Below are positions 23,858-32,702 of a stretch of 64,000 bases of DNA, piece by piece. Below the pieces are notes generated by a model. That model worked only from the letters and a program-made list of their open reading frames with translations, had not been told where the DNA came from and did no database searches. Origin of the DNA: Cohnella lupini (GTDB lineage: Bacteria; Bacillota; Bacilli; Paenibacillales; Paenibacillaceae); the NCBI RefSeq assembly GCF_003386205.1, contig NZ_QRDY01000015.1, forward strand, positions 1 through 64,000. Reading direction: 5' to 3'. A program made the position numbers and the translations under genes. Each line of letters starts with the position of its first letter. Position 1 is the first letter of the stretch.

Positions 23858-23888
23858 AGGATACGACTTAAACCATGGTTTAAGTCAA
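23858..23888 (-). promoter_or_regulatory. MerR-type promoter with 19-bp spacer and palindromic operator
   Basis: On the minus strand TTGACT (complement of 23883-23888) and TATCCT (complement of 23858-23863) are separated by exactly 19 bp. The spacer region holds the perfect 22-bp palindrome whose arms are GACTTAAACCA/TGGTTTAAGTC (23865-23886). A 19-bp spacer with operator inside is the hallmark of MerR-activated promoters. Confidence 0.85.
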
Positions 23889-23899
23889 GCCATTTTCAT

Positions 23900-24619
23900 T
23901 CAATGCCGAATTGGCGGAGGATTCACGAGGGTCGCATCGGAAATGTAAATGTTACCTTTGTCATCGACGGAGGCGTAGAAGATATCGTCTTGGCGAACAC
24001 CTTTCGCTTGCAGTTGCGAATTCAGCCAGGTAGTATCTTTCTTGATATAAGAAAGCGTATTTTTGTAAACTGTCCCTTCTACGATTAGAGGGTAGGACAA
24101 GTCGCTTTGCATTCTGATCAGACCTAGCTCTTCTAGGGTCGGAGCCGATTTGGGGCTCTTCTTGTATACGGTCAATTTTCCGTTAGCCTCCAGTACGGCA
24201 AATTCAACGTCCGTCAGATGGAAAATGTCCTTCTCGCGCAGCATCTGTAGAATGTTATCGATGGAATAACGCGCTTTCTTGAGGTTATGAACCAATAGGT
24301 TTCCTTGATGGATGACGACGGTCGGCTCGAACGAAATGAGCTTCCCGAATTTTCTCCATTTGATCGATAGCGAGGAAACAATCCGCTGCAGAAGACCGAT
24401 CAATATGATTGCTATTGCTATGTGGATGTGGTTAACGCTCGGCTCGGCAATATCGGCTCCGATGACGGACCCCAAAGAGAGAATGACCAGAAAATCGAAT
24501 ACTGGCAATTCACCCAGAGAGCGTTTCCCCATAACTAGCCCTATAATTAGCATAAGAGGGTAGATCGTCGCGATCCTTCCTGCTATCAGCAATGAATCTT
24601 TCGCGTAGTCTATCCACAT
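23900..24619 (-). CDS. DUF421 (YetF/YcaP-like) membrane protein
   Basis: 239 aa, ATG 24619 behind GGGAGG. Three N-terminal membrane helices (about 10-30, 38-58, 62-84) include the family stretch MGKRSLGELPVFDFLVILSLGSVIG. A cytoplasmic DUF421 domain follows with P-VVIHQGNLLVHNL and LREKDIFHLTDVEFAVLEANGKLTVYKK. Homologues such as B. subtilis YetF are often spore or membrane associated, without a known biochemical function. Monocistronic, convergent with nothing; it ends 85 bp from the merR-type gene. Confidence 0.88.
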   Translation of the reverse strand: MWIDYAKDSLLIAGRIATIYPLMLIIGLVMGKRSLGELPVFDFLVILSLGSVIGADIAEPSVNHIHIAIAIILIGLLQRIVSSLSIKWRKFGKLISFEPTVVIHQGNLLVHNLKKARYSIDNILQMLREKDIFHLTDVEFAVLEANGKLTVYKKSPKSAPTLEELGLIRMQSDLSYPLIVEGTVYKNTLSYIKKDTTWLNSQLQAKGVRQDDIFYASVDDKGNIYISDATLVNPPPIRH

Positions 24620-24748
24620 GTACGAGCGACCTCCCTTTAACAGTAGGGTTTCACCGGAGATCCGGGACTTGTACTTTTTAATATATCCAAGTTGTTATGC
24701 ACCTACCCTCTTGCTTCGCCATCCTTTGCGAGATGGCAGCCGGTGAAG

Positions 24749-24794
24749 GTTATCCTGCACAATATTTTTTTTACTGTGTTAATATCAGGATAAC
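24749..24794. other. Inverted repeat in the gap between DUF421 and lacI-type genes
   Basis: GTTATCCTG (24749-24757) and CAGGATAAC (24786-24794) are exact inverted copies flanking an AT-rich stretch with eight T residues. It lies in the 284-bp gap between divergent genes. It could be a regulatory site or a remnant terminator; the role is unclear. Confidence 0.45.
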
Positions 24795-24848
24795 AAAACT
24801 GCGGTAAGCTTGTTCTAGGTGAATATTTACTTGTTTCAAATCCACAAT

Positions 24849-24860
24849 GACACCGGTGTC
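24849..24860. promoter_or_regulatory. LacI-type operator upstream of the regulator gene
   Basis: GACACCGGTGTC, a perfect 12-bp palindrome with the central CG typical of LacI-family sites. It lies about 45 bp before the regulator start, and an identical copy stands before the transporter operon at 25943-25954. Confidence 0.8.
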
Positions 24861-24903
24861 GTAGTGGAGGAGGAAGGACTCTATTTCATATAAGGAGACC
24901 AAG

Positions 24904-25902
24904 ATGGATCGGAAATATACAATTCGAGATATTGCTAAGATTTCCGGATTTTCATTTAAAACCGTGTCGCGCGTAATCAATGAAGCCGAGAACGTAAAGC
25001 CGAGCACTCGGGAGAAGATTCTGCAGGTTATTGCGGCAACAAACTTCAAACCGAATAGTTATGCTCAAAATTTAAATACAAAGATGAATAAAAACATTTT
25101 GGTTTCTATCCGCAAGACACGTGGGCAAAATACGACGCAGTGGTTCGATTACCTCATGTCCTTCATGATCGAAAAAGCCTATGCCCGGCAATTCACGATC
25201 ATTCAGGAAGTTATCTACGACGATATGGATCTGCAAAATTCGATGCTGGAGAAATCCGGTGGTTATATTGATGCTCTCGTCCTGTTTTATTTGAAAGATA
25301 ACGATAAACGAATAGAACTAGCCAACAGAAGCCGTATTCCGTTTATTTCTTTTGAGAAAAATTCAAACGCGCAAATCTCCATATCCAACAATAACCGACT
25401 AGGAATGATGGAAGCAGCTGAATTCCTTTTTAGTAGAGGATTGATCTCGATATGCCTGCTTCTAGGCGCAGAAATCGATGTGAATATAGAGAGGGCCAAA
25501 GCAATCAAAGAAAGCTACACCAACAGTAACATTCCTCTGGAGCAATTGGAGGTTGTATATGACATGAATAATCTTGAGGCGATAAAACAATACGTAGACC
25601 GCCGGATAGAGGAAAATCGTCTACCCCAGGTGTTTTTTGTATCCGGGGATGAGAAGGCGATGGCGGTCTATCATTCGGTTTACGAACACGAGCTCTCCAT
25701 TCCTAAGGATGTTTCCGTAATCGGTTTCGATAATATTCAGATATCGAAATACTATTCCCCCCCGTTAACGACGATGGGGCAGGATTTCGAGCAGCTTGCC
25801 GAAGAAATGTTCGGACTGCTTGGGAAGTTATTTGCTGGAGAAGAAAATATTCAGTCCGTACAGGTTGATCCCAAGTTAATTGTGCGTCAAAGCGTAAAAT
25901 GA
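24904..25902 (+). CDS. LacI family transcriptional regulator of the sugar ABC operon
   Basis: 332 aa, ATG 24904 after AAGGAGACC. N-terminal LacI HTH: YTIRDIAKISGFSFKTVSRVIN, hinge NFKPNSYAQNL, then a periplasmic-binding-protein-like ligand domain (about 60-330) with the late motif DVSVIGFDNIQISKYYSPPLTTMGQDFEQL. The effector is probably a sugar. Identical palindromes before this gene and before the following transporter operon indicate that it represses itself and the transporter and is released by the imported substrate. Confidence 0.9.
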   Translation: MDRKYTIRDIAKISGFSFKTVSRVINEAENVKPSTREKILQVIAATNFKPNSYAQNLNTKMNKNILVSIRKTRGQNTTQWFDYLMSFMIEKAYARQFTIIQEVIYDDMDLQNSMLEKSGGYIDALVLFYLKDNDKRIELANRSRIPFISFEKNSNAQISISNNNRLGMMEAAEFLFSRGLISICLLLGAEIDVNIERAKAIKESYTNSNIPLEQLEVVYDMNNLEAIKQYVDRRIEENRLPQVFFVSGDEKAMAVYHSVYEHELSIPKDVSVIGFDNIQISKYYSPPLTTMGQDFEQLAEEMFGLLGKLFAGEENIQSVQVDPKLIVRQSVK

Positions 25903-25941
25903 CGCCAGACACCGTCCTATAAAGGCGGTTAGCACATTAAA

Positions 25942-25955
25942 TGACACCGGTGTCA
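25942..25955. promoter_or_regulatory. LacI-type operator upstream of the sugar ABC transporter operon
   Basis: TGACACCGGTGTCA, a perfect 14-bp palindrome, 112 bp before the binding-protein start. Its 12-bp core equals the site before the regulator gene. Confidence 0.85.
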
Positions 25956-26066
25956 ATTAGGTGGACTTCAATATAAGCGACAGGAAAGCGAGGAACAATA
26001 CGTCAAAGCAAGTTCGAAACGCCTTAAGCTTAATAAAACAGACTATTAAAAAGGATGGTAGCCACC

Positions 26067-27395
26067 ATGAACAAGAAAAAATGGTTTCCTTTGTTTGTAC
26101 TTCTACTCCTAACTTTTACGACGATTGTTTCTGCTTGCTCCAATCATTCGACCCAAAGCGAGTCCGATAACAGTTCCAACGCCGGAACCGAACAGTCTAG
26201 CCCAAGTTCATCGCCAACTGATTCACCGGCGAAGGAGCTTGTAAAGCTGAATTTTTCAACGAATGCATCGGGCGGTACGTTGGATGCTTATCAAGTCATC
26301 GTTGACCAATTCAACAAGGACAACCCGGAAATTAATGTAGAAATGTCTGCGTTAGGTAAAGATTTCAACACGTTGATGACGGCGAAGATGGCCAATAACG
26401 ATTTGCCGGATCTCTTCTCAACGGCTGGTTGGTCTGTTCGTCGATTTGGAGAATACCTGCTTCCTTTGAACGATCGTTCTTGGGCTATGCAAGTCAATGA
26501 GCAAATTAAACCGACCGTGACGGACGGCAATGGAAATCTTGTCGTGCTTCCACTGGATATTGATATTAGCGGCGTGGTATACAATCCGGAAATTCTGAAA
26601 CAATTGAACCTGAAAGCGCCAGAAACTTGGGATCAATTTTTGACAGCATGCGAAACGATTAAAAAAGCAGGGTATACGCCGATCTCCGTTGCCGGAAAGG
26701 ATTCGGGCGATATTGCCGGACTGATGAGCCGTCTGTCGCTCTCGCTGCTTGTACAGAGTAATCCTAGCTATAAAGACGATTTTGATAAAGACTCGTTCGA
26801 CTGGACGCATTTTGCTTCTGTAACGGACTTTGTCTCGAACCTAAAAAAGAAAGGCTATCTCAATGTCGACGTTTTGACGGCAGACAAACCTACTGTCTAT
26901 GCCGAACTTGCCAAAGGTAAAGTCGCTTTTGCTTTCCAATCGAATCAAACGATTGCTGAAGTCAAGAAACTGAATCCCGATGCTCTCATTTCCATGATGC
27001 CTCTCCCTGTAAGTGACGCAAACACTCAACCATTTTTAATTAGCGGAGAACGGGATTCTGTCGGTATATGGAAAGAATCCAAGCATCCTAAGGAAGCTTT
27101 GATATTCTTGGATTACTTGGCCAAATCGGAAAACGTGCAAAAAGTCGCGGAATCATACTCTTTACAGGCGGGTCTGAAAGGTGTTCAAACAAATCTCGGA
27201 GCACTTCAAGAAACATTTGATCAATATAGTCAAGCCGTTGTATCGAATCACTTTGACAGGCAGTATTTGCCTAACGGGATGTTTACAACTCTAGGTACTG
27301 TCGGTTCTGGTCTGTTGTCAGGCACAATGGATTCCAAACAAGTGGAAGCTACTATGAAAGACGATTATGACCGGTTGAAGAAAGCCGGTAACTAA
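26067..27395 (+). CDS. Sugar ABC transporter solute-binding lipoprotein
   Basis: 442 aa from ATG 26067 (MNKKKWFPLF); AGGATGG lies just upstream, and the in-frame ATG at 26055 falls inside that site. Lipoprotein signal with lipobox VSAC (Cys near 24), then a Ser/Asn-rich spacer and a family-1 extracellular binding domain (FNKDNPEINVEMSALG, NDLPDLFSTAGW, DISGVVYNPEILKQL). It captures a sugar or oligosaccharide outside the membrane for the two permeases encoded next. No ATPase gene is in the operon, as usual for systems served by a shared MsmX-like ATPase. Confidence 0.9.
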   Translation: MNKKKWFPLFVLLLLTFTTIVSACSNHSTQSESDNSSNAGTEQSSPSSSPTDSPAKELVKLNFSTNASGGTLDAYQVIVDQFNKDNPEINVEMSALGKDFNTLMTAKMANNDLPDLFSTAGWSVRRFGEYLLPLNDRSWAMQVNEQIKPTVTDGNGNLVVLPLDIDISGVVYNPEILKQLNLKAPETWDQFLTACETIKKAGYTPISVAGKDSGDIAGLMSRLSLSLLVQSNPSYKDDFDKDSFDWTHFASVTDFVSNLKKKGYLNVDVLTADKPTVYAELAKGKVAFAFQSNQTIAEVKKLNPDALISMMPLPVSDANTQPFLISGERDSVGIWKESKHPKEALIFLDYLAKSENVQKVAESYSLQAGLKGVQTNLGALQETFDQYSQAVVSNHFDRQYLPNGMFTTLGTVGSGLLSGTMDSKQVEATMKDDYDRLKKAGN

Positions 27396-27406
27396 AGGAT
27401 GAAACC

Positions 27407-28288
27407 ATGACCAGGAATAAATATACAGCACGCTTGCAACTATACTCGATGTGTATTCCCGCATTTATTCTTTTCGGCACGTTCGTATTTTATCCTTTGC
27501 TGCGCGGGGTGCGGATTTCGTTTACGGATTGGAACGGATTTTCGCAGCATTACTCCTTCATTGGGCTTGATAATTACCGAAAATTAATCATCGATCCGAA
27601 CATCCGCACCGCATTTATCAATACGCTGATTTACGGCATTGGATCTACTATCGTGCAGAACGTATGGGGGCTATTATACGCCTTATTGTTCAATCGAAAA
27701 TTCGCCGGAAGAAATCTGGTAAGGGCTGCTGTCTATTTGCCTGTCCTAATTTCGGGCTTGATCATGGGTTACATCTGGTACTTTCTATTGCAATATAGTG
27801 GAGGAGCATTGAATGATTTGCTGACCGTCTTCGGAGTAGGCCCCATTGATTGGCTTGCAGAACACAGGAGGGCGGTCGGCCTTATCTTATTCATTACCTC
27901 GTTACAGTTCGTCGGTCAATCTATGGTCATTTATCTAGCAGGATTGCAAACTATTTCAAAATCCTATTACGAGGCAGCTGAACTCGATGGAGCGCGTAGA
28001 TGGAGCAGGTTTATCCATATTACCCTACCGTTACTGTCGCCGGCTATTATAACGAACGTAACGTTGAAGCTGATTGGAGGACTCCAGCTTTTCGATCTGA
28101 TCGTGGCGTTAACCAATGGAGGACCGGGCTTTAGCACGCATTCTTTCTCAACTTTAATCAATTACCTTTATTTCGTGAATCAGAATGCCGGCTATTCTTC
28201 GACACTCGGACTTGTACTATTTCTCTTTATTATGGCGATTACGATTTCCGTAAATAAAGTTTTATATAAAAGAGAAGTGGAGTATTAA
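27407..28288 (+). CDS. Sugar ABC transporter permease (MalF/UgpA-like)
   Basis: 293 aa, six membrane helices, starting 11 nt after the binding-protein gene. The cytoplasmic EAA loop is YYEAAELDGARRWSRFIHITLPLLSP, which contacts the ATPase. Length and order fit the first permease of CUT1 sugar importers. It forms the membrane channel with the next gene's product. Confidence 0.9.
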   Translation: MTRNKYTARLQLYSMCIPAFILFGTFVFYPLLRGVRISFTDWNGFSQHYSFIGLDNYRKLIIDPNIRTAFINTLIYGIGSTIVQNVWGLLYALLFNRKFAGRNLVRAAVYLPVLISGLIMGYIWYFLLQYSGGALNDLLTVFGVGPIDWLAEHRRAVGLILFITSLQFVGQSMVIYLAGLQTISKSYYEAAELDGARRWSRFIHITLPLLSPAIITNVTLKLIGGLQLFDLIVALTNGGPGFSTHSFSTLINYLYFVNQNAGYSSTLGLVLFLFIMAITISVNKVLYKREVEY

Positions 28289-28289
28289 C

Positions 28290-29111
28290 ATGAAACGGAA
28301 ACCTAAACTGAAACTGATATGGACGCTAATCGGCCTTGCTCTTGCGCTATTGCACTTAATGCCGCTTTATATTGCGGTTACCGTTGCTTTCAAGAAGACG
28401 ACGGATTTATCCTCTCGCTGGCAATTTCCAAGCTACCTCTATTGGGATCATTTTAAAGACGCTATAGCAACCGGACATTTATTGCGGGCGTTCGGCAATT
28501 CTTTGATTCTTACAGTGGCGACCGCAACTCTTCTAGTGCTGGTAGGCTCTGTGACCGCGTATCCGTTAGCCAGAATCAAAACAAGGTTAAGTCGTAGTCT
28601 AATGAATGTGATCCTTGGGGTTATGATGATTCCTACACTTAGCATCATTGTGCCGCTCTACTCCATGATGCAACAGTTTCAGGCTATTAACACCTATTGG
28701 GGGATCATCCTTGTTTTAACCACCTTTAACTTGCCGCTATGTATTTTTCTGTACGCCAATTTTATCAATACAATCCCGAAGGAACTTGACGAAGCGGCGA
28801 AGGTGGACGGTTGCGGTTCTTATCGGCTGTTTTATCAAATCATACTGCCTCAATTGAAACCCGTAACGGCAGCGGTCATTATTCTGAAAGGCCTTAAAGT
28901 GTGGAACGATTATGAGTTCCCTCTCTATTTCATGCAGAAGCCACAAAATCAGACGATAACCTTGGCTATTTCACATTTTTTCTCCGATACTTCGTCCTAT
29001 TTCGGTTCGGCTTCCGCAGCTGCTCTGATGGCTGTCGTTCCTGTAGTTATCATCTTTTTGGCACTCCAAAAGAATTTCATATCGGGATTGTCGGAGGGTG
29101 CCGTCAAGTAG
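28290..29111 (+). CDS. Sugar ABC transporter permease (MalG/UgpE-like)
   Basis: 273 aa, six membrane helices. It begins one base after the preceding stop, with its ribosome site inside the end of that gene. EAA loop: LDEAAKVDGCGSYRLFYQIILPQLKP. C-terminal FISGLSEGAVK is the usual end of the second CUT1 permease. It pairs with the product of the gene before it. Confidence 0.9.
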   Translation: MKRKPKLKLIWTLIGLALALLHLMPLYIAVTVAFKKTTDLSSRWQFPSYLYWDHFKDAIATGHLLRAFGNSLILTVATATLLVLVGSVTAYPLARIKTRLSRSLMNVILGVMMIPTLSIIVPLYSMMQQFQAINTYWGIILVLTTFNLPLCIFLYANFINTIPKELDEAAKVDGCGSYRLFYQIILPQLKPVTAAVIILKGLKVWNDYEFPLYFMQKPQNQTITLAISHFFSDTSSYFGSASAAALMAVVPVVIIFLALQKNFISGLSEGAVK

Positions 29112-29147
29112 TCAAATAAACTCAAAAGCTTGGAAGGAAGGCTCACA

Positions 29148-29876
29148 ATGACTTTTGAAGAATATTCGGAACACCTGACCACATTATTTACTACAAACAT
29201 GAACAAGGTTCCGATTCCATGGGTTATTTCGAATAAGCTAAGCGAGAAAATTACGTTAAGTGGTGAAATGAAGCCTTTCTATGGAGCCACAACCGTAATA
29301 AAGCTTTCGGAACAGGATAAGTCGGCTTGTATCGCTATTCGTAATCGGTTGTTCGCAAAGCACGGCAATTGTTTTGCCAAGCTAGAAACGGACACATATC
29401 ATTTAACGATTCATGCATTAAGCAACGTATATAACGTCGCTAAAGACGATGAGTTAATCCGTCAAAGAATCCGAGACATAGAGCCAATGGTTGAAGCTGC
29501 ATTCCGTTTATTCGCGAAGCAATATGGTCGTGATAAAATCCGAATGAAAGCCCTTGGCGTAGGTACAAGCGGAAAAGACATTATTGGGTTAAAATACGTT
29601 CCGTGTGAAGAGTCGGATTATGCGATTCTGATCGATCTGTTCAACATACTGGAGAAAGTATACCCATTGGGAGAATTTTTCGTTCCTCATGTCTCTTTCG
29701 GATACTTTCAAATCAGAGACTACCGAGACGGGGAAATTACGGCTCTATACGAAACACTTAATCAGTTGAACAGTGAAATGGATTTGACCATAGAGTTGGA
29801 TGTTTCAGAACTTGTTTATCAGCATCATTATCATATGAACGATTTTCGCGACATATTTCGTGTGAAGGATTATTGA
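29148..29876 (+). CDS. 2H phosphoesterase-like protein in the sugar ABC operon
   Basis: 242 aa from ATG 29148 (MTFEEYSEHL), preceded by GGAAGGAAGG; an in-frame TTG at 29130 precedes that site. Two H-x-[TS] motifs stand about 96 residues apart, H85-L-T87 in TYHLTIHAL and H181-V-S183 in FFVPHVSFGYF. That is the signature of the 2H phosphoesterase superfamily (LigT, CPDase, YjcG), which cleaves or ligates 2',5' or cyclic phosphodiesters. No signal peptide. It is last in a LacI-controlled sugar transporter operon, 36 nt after the second permease, where a sugar-phosphodiester substrate would make sense (inference). Overall similarity beyond the motifs is not recognised. Confidence 0.65.
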   Translation: MTFEEYSEHLTTLFTTNMNKVPIPWVISNKLSEKITLSGEMKPFYGATTVIKLSEQDKSACIAIRNRLFAKHGNCFAKLETDTYHLTIHALSNVYNVAKDDELIRQRIRDIEPMVEAAFRLFAKQYGRDKIRMKALGVGTSGKDIIGLKYVPCEESDYAILIDLFNILEKVYPLGEFFVPHVSFGYFQIRDYRDGEITALYETLNQLNSEMDLTIELDVSELVYQHHYHMNDFRDIFRVKDY

Positions 29877-30120
29877 AGAGTACATTGCAGAGTGGAGCGA
29901 GAAGTAGGGCAACCACCCTGCGACATCCCTTTAAAGCGCCTACTCTCCTGCAATTCTCCCGCAAGCAGAGGCGAACAGGCATTCAACCGCTTTTCTCTGA
30001 ATACCATTATGAATGGTGCAACAATTGCGTATTCTTCCGATGCGCTCCGGCTTTCGCATGCCAGTCGATGCGACTATATATTGTTGTTCGAAATCATTAG
30101 GGTAGTAGGAAGGGGCACGG

Positions 30121-31581
30121 ATGATGAAAGGGTTTGGACTTCTTGAGGGAAAGAAAAGAATTACAGCGAAGATAAGAGGTTACTTGATGGGGGTAGCTAT
30201 CATCTTTTCGTTAATGACAATCGGGTCTCCCGCATTCGCCGGTAGCGATCAAGCGAATCCTATCCAACTGGTCGTGTCTTATGACTCGAACGGCGGTTCA
30301 ACGATCGCTCCTCAATTCGTGTCGTCCGGAGGGACGGTGGTTTTTCAGAATACTCCAATGAAGGAGTGCTACAACTTCGAGGGTTGGTACTACGACAGCG
30401 CGCTGACGCAGGCTTATAAGGGGTCGGATCCAATCGCTAGCAGCCTGACTCTGTATGCGAAATGGGCTGCGTCGGGAGCGAACGCGCTGTGCGGCGCCGC
30501 TACGCTGACCTCGGCGATCGGCACGGTGAGTGCCGGAGGGACGGCGAGTGAGACGATCACTGTCGGGAGCGGCACCACGTTAGCCGCGTTGAGAGCCGCC
30601 ATTACACCGACAGCCAATGCAACCTTCGAGATCTACAATGCGGACGGAATCACGAAAGCGACCACGCTAGAGACGGGAATGAAGATCATCGTAACCCCGC
30701 AAGGCGGAACGTATAAGGTTACTTACACGATAACGGTAAGTAGTCCGAATCTAGCATTAAATAAACCCGCAACGGTCGACAGTACGTGCAATGCCTCCCA
30801 GAAAGCAACCAATGCCGTGGACGGCAGCATCTCCAATGATAGCAAATGGTGCTCTAAATCCGGCAATCGATGGCTGCAGATCGATCTTGGCTCCGTGAAG
30901 CAAGTCAACCAATTTATTATCAAGCACGCTTCGGAAGGCGGAGAGTCCGCTTCTTATAACACGAAGGCTTATAATATCCAAGTTAGTAAGGATGGCACGA
31001 ATTGGAGCACGGTAGTCAAAGTAACCAATAATACGAAAAGCGTGACGGTAGACAATATCGCTTCAGCATCGGGAAGATATATTAAATTGATCGTCACGAC
31101 TCCTACGCAAACCACGAACCTTGCCGCAAGAATCTACGAGTTTCAGGTATTTGGCCTAACGAATTTGGCATTAAATAAACCTGCGACGGTTGACAGTACA
31201 TGCAATGCCACGCAAACGGCAACCAAAGCCGTTGACGGTAACGTCAACAATGATAGCAAATGGTGCTCCAAGTCCAGTAACCGTTGGTTGCAGATCGATC
31301 TCGGTTCAGTGAAGCAAGTGAATCAATTCGTCATCAAGCACGCATCGGAAGGCGGAGAGACTGCCTCGTACAACACGAAAGCTTATCATATCCTGGTCAG
31401 CACCGATGGTACGAATTGGAGCAAGGTAGTGAACGTAAGCAACAATACGAGCGGTATTACGGTAGACAAGATGACTGCAGTACCGGCTCGATATATCAAG
31501 TTGAACGTTACGACTCCCACGCAAACCACAAACGCTGCGGCAAGAATTTATGAGCTTGAGGTCTACGGCCCGCCCAATTGA
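30121..31581 (+). CDS. Secreted protein with InlB-type repeat and two tandem F5/8C (discoidin/CBM32) domains
   Basis: 486 aa; ATG 30121 or 30124, both behind AGGAAGGGG. Signal peptide with hydrophobic core LMGVAIIFSLMTIG ending PAFA. Then an InlB/Flg_new-type repeat (about 55-115, YDSNGGSTI and YAKWA), a short beta domain (about 120-200), and two discoidin domains (about 203-345 and 346-486) each opening LALNKPATVDSTCNA and with KWC, RWLQIDLGSVKQVNQF and ARYIKL-type ends. The two copies are about 80% identical, so the duplication is fairly recent. One Cys pair per domain may form a disulfide. F5/8C domains bind sugars or phospholipids. No catalytic domain or wall anchor is seen. Its place after the sugar transporter suggests glycan binding. 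Confidence 0.82.
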   Translation: MMKGFGLLEGKKRITAKIRGYLMGVAIIFSLMTIGSPAFAGSDQANPIQLVVSYDSNGGSTIAPQFVSSGGTVVFQNTPMKECYNFEGWYYDSALTQAYKGSDPIASSLTLYAKWAASGANALCGAATLTSAIGTVSAGGTASETITVGSGTTLAALRAAITPTANATFEIYNADGITKATTLETGMKIIVTPQGGTYKVTYTITVSSPNLALNKPATVDSTCNASQKATNAVDGSISNDSKWCSKSGNRWLQIDLGSVKQVNQFIIKHASEGGESASYNTKAYNIQVSKDGTNWSTVVKVTNNTKSVTVDNIASASGRYIKLIVTTPTQTTNLAARIYEFQVFGLTNLALNKPATVDSTCNATQTATKAVDGNVNNDSKWCSKSSNRWLQIDLGSVKQVNQFVIKHASEGGETASYNTKAYHILVSTDGTNWSKVVNVSNNTSGITVDKMTAVPARYIKLNVTTPTQTTNAAARIYELEVYGPPN

Positions 31582-31605
31582 CGTCGCCTATAAGGATATG
31601 AAAGG

Positions 31606-31643
31606 AAGGGGCTCTCCAAATGAATGGAGAGCCCCTTCTTTAC
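31606..31643. terminator. Terminator between discoidin-domain gene and SpxH-like gene
   Basis: AAGGGGCTCTCC (31606-31617) pairs exactly with GGAGAGCCCCTT (31626-31637), with a T-rich end TCTTTAC, and lies at the 3' ends of two convergent genes. The final bases belong to the stop region of the SpxH-like gene. Confidence 0.85.
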
Positions 31644-32569
31644 TTCGTGGATGTAAAATAGGATTCCCCAAGAAGCTCATTCACTTGATAACGGCTTGGC
31701 GTAAGTTCTTTCTCAACAAAAGCGTTGATTTCCGACTTTTCAATATCGTACATCACTTCAATTTCTTTAGAGAATAATAGCTTTTCTTTATCAAGCAAGT
31801 TAGAAAGAGAAGGTTGTTGTTTGGGTTGTATTTCTTCCGTATTCAGAATTTGCCGAAGGCCCTCGACATAGGACTCTAACGGACGGCTACCTACGACCTT
31901 TACCCCTTTGTTTTCCTTATTCATGATAATAATCGTCGGAAAACCTCTAACTCCAAGGCTTCTAGCGAGGCTAAAATCTTCTTCTAACAGTTGTCGGGCG
32001 GGTGGTTGTCCGGCTTCTTTTACGATAGCTTCTCCATCAAGTCCAAGGTGATCGACGATGTCTATCATGATGGATTCCTCGGCGATATTCCGATTAAACG
32101 CGAACAGAGCTTCTCGAGATCGTCTTAAGTAATCATAGGCTAATTCATTGTTGTTATTTTTCTGAATCACCTTAAATACGCGAGAAGGCGGATAGGAGGA
32201 TTGGACGGGATTGTCGAGCATCAGCGAACCGTCGATCGGCATGCGCGAATGTGCCCCGACCTCTCTCCAGTGGCCGAAGACGTCGGCAGGTCCCGATATT
32301 CCGTTACGCGGGTCGACAGGCGTATCGCTCCATTTTTCCAGCAATCCGCCCATTACCGTATGAAAGTTGAACTCGTGCCCATACTGCTCTTTGAAACGGC
32401 GAAGAACAGGATCAAGCGCCCAGCAGTGAGAGCAAATCGGATCCGTTACATAATACACTTCAATCGACTTTTGGGCTTGATTAAAGTCGATAATCTCCAT
32501 TTCTTCTTCCCCGGCTACTCCGCATACGCCCGTTTCCAAATCGCAAATCATATCGTTGTCGTTCGTCAT
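31640..32569 (-). CDS. DsbA-family protein, SpxH/YjbH-like ClpXP adaptor
   Basis: 309 aa from ATG 32569, with GGAGG 8 nt upstream; an ATG at 32584 overlaps that site. Thioredoxin-fold domain with the redox motif C-S-H-C in YVTDPICSHCWALDP and the cis-Pro loop GVRGFPTIII. This matches SpxH/YjbH, which presents the stress regulator Spx to ClpXP. The N-terminus also carries CDLETGVCGV, a Cys-rich lead also seen in that family. No signal peptide, so cytoplasmic. C-terminal helical part (about 220-309) is longer than in FrnE-type DsbA proteins. Divergent from a tetR gene. A FrnE-like oxidoreductase is the alternative. Confidence 0.75.
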   Translation of the reverse strand: MTNDNDMICDLETGVCGVAGEEEMEIIDFNQAQKSIEVYYVTDPICSHCWALDPVLRRFKEQYGHEFNFHTVMGGLLEKWSDTPVDPRNGISGPADVFGHWREVGAHSRMPIDGSLMLDNPVQSSYPPSRVFKVIQKNNNNELAYDYLRRSREALFAFNRNIAEESIMIDIVDHLGLDGEAIVKEAGQPPARQLLEEDFSLARSLGVRGFPTIIIMNKENKGVKVVGSRPLESYVEGLRQILNTEEIQPKQQPSLSNLLDKEKLLFSKEIEVMYDIEKSEINAFVEKELTPSRYQVNELLGESYFTSTK

Positions 32570-32702
32570 GATTGTTACCTCCATCGCTTGTTGTATAATT
32601 CTATTCTAGCCACAGGAAATCTATCGGAACACCAATAGATCGTTCCATTTGTCGGATAGACAACACATTGATACAATTGTTTAAAAAGTCGGAGGGCATG
32701 AT

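Noticed and set aside
24715..24760. Possible tenth copy of the terminator-associated repeat (GGTGAAGGTTATC after CATCC/GGATGG-like bases)
   Set aside because: The resemblance is limited to GGTGAA-N2-TTATC and no end motif is present; too weak to count.
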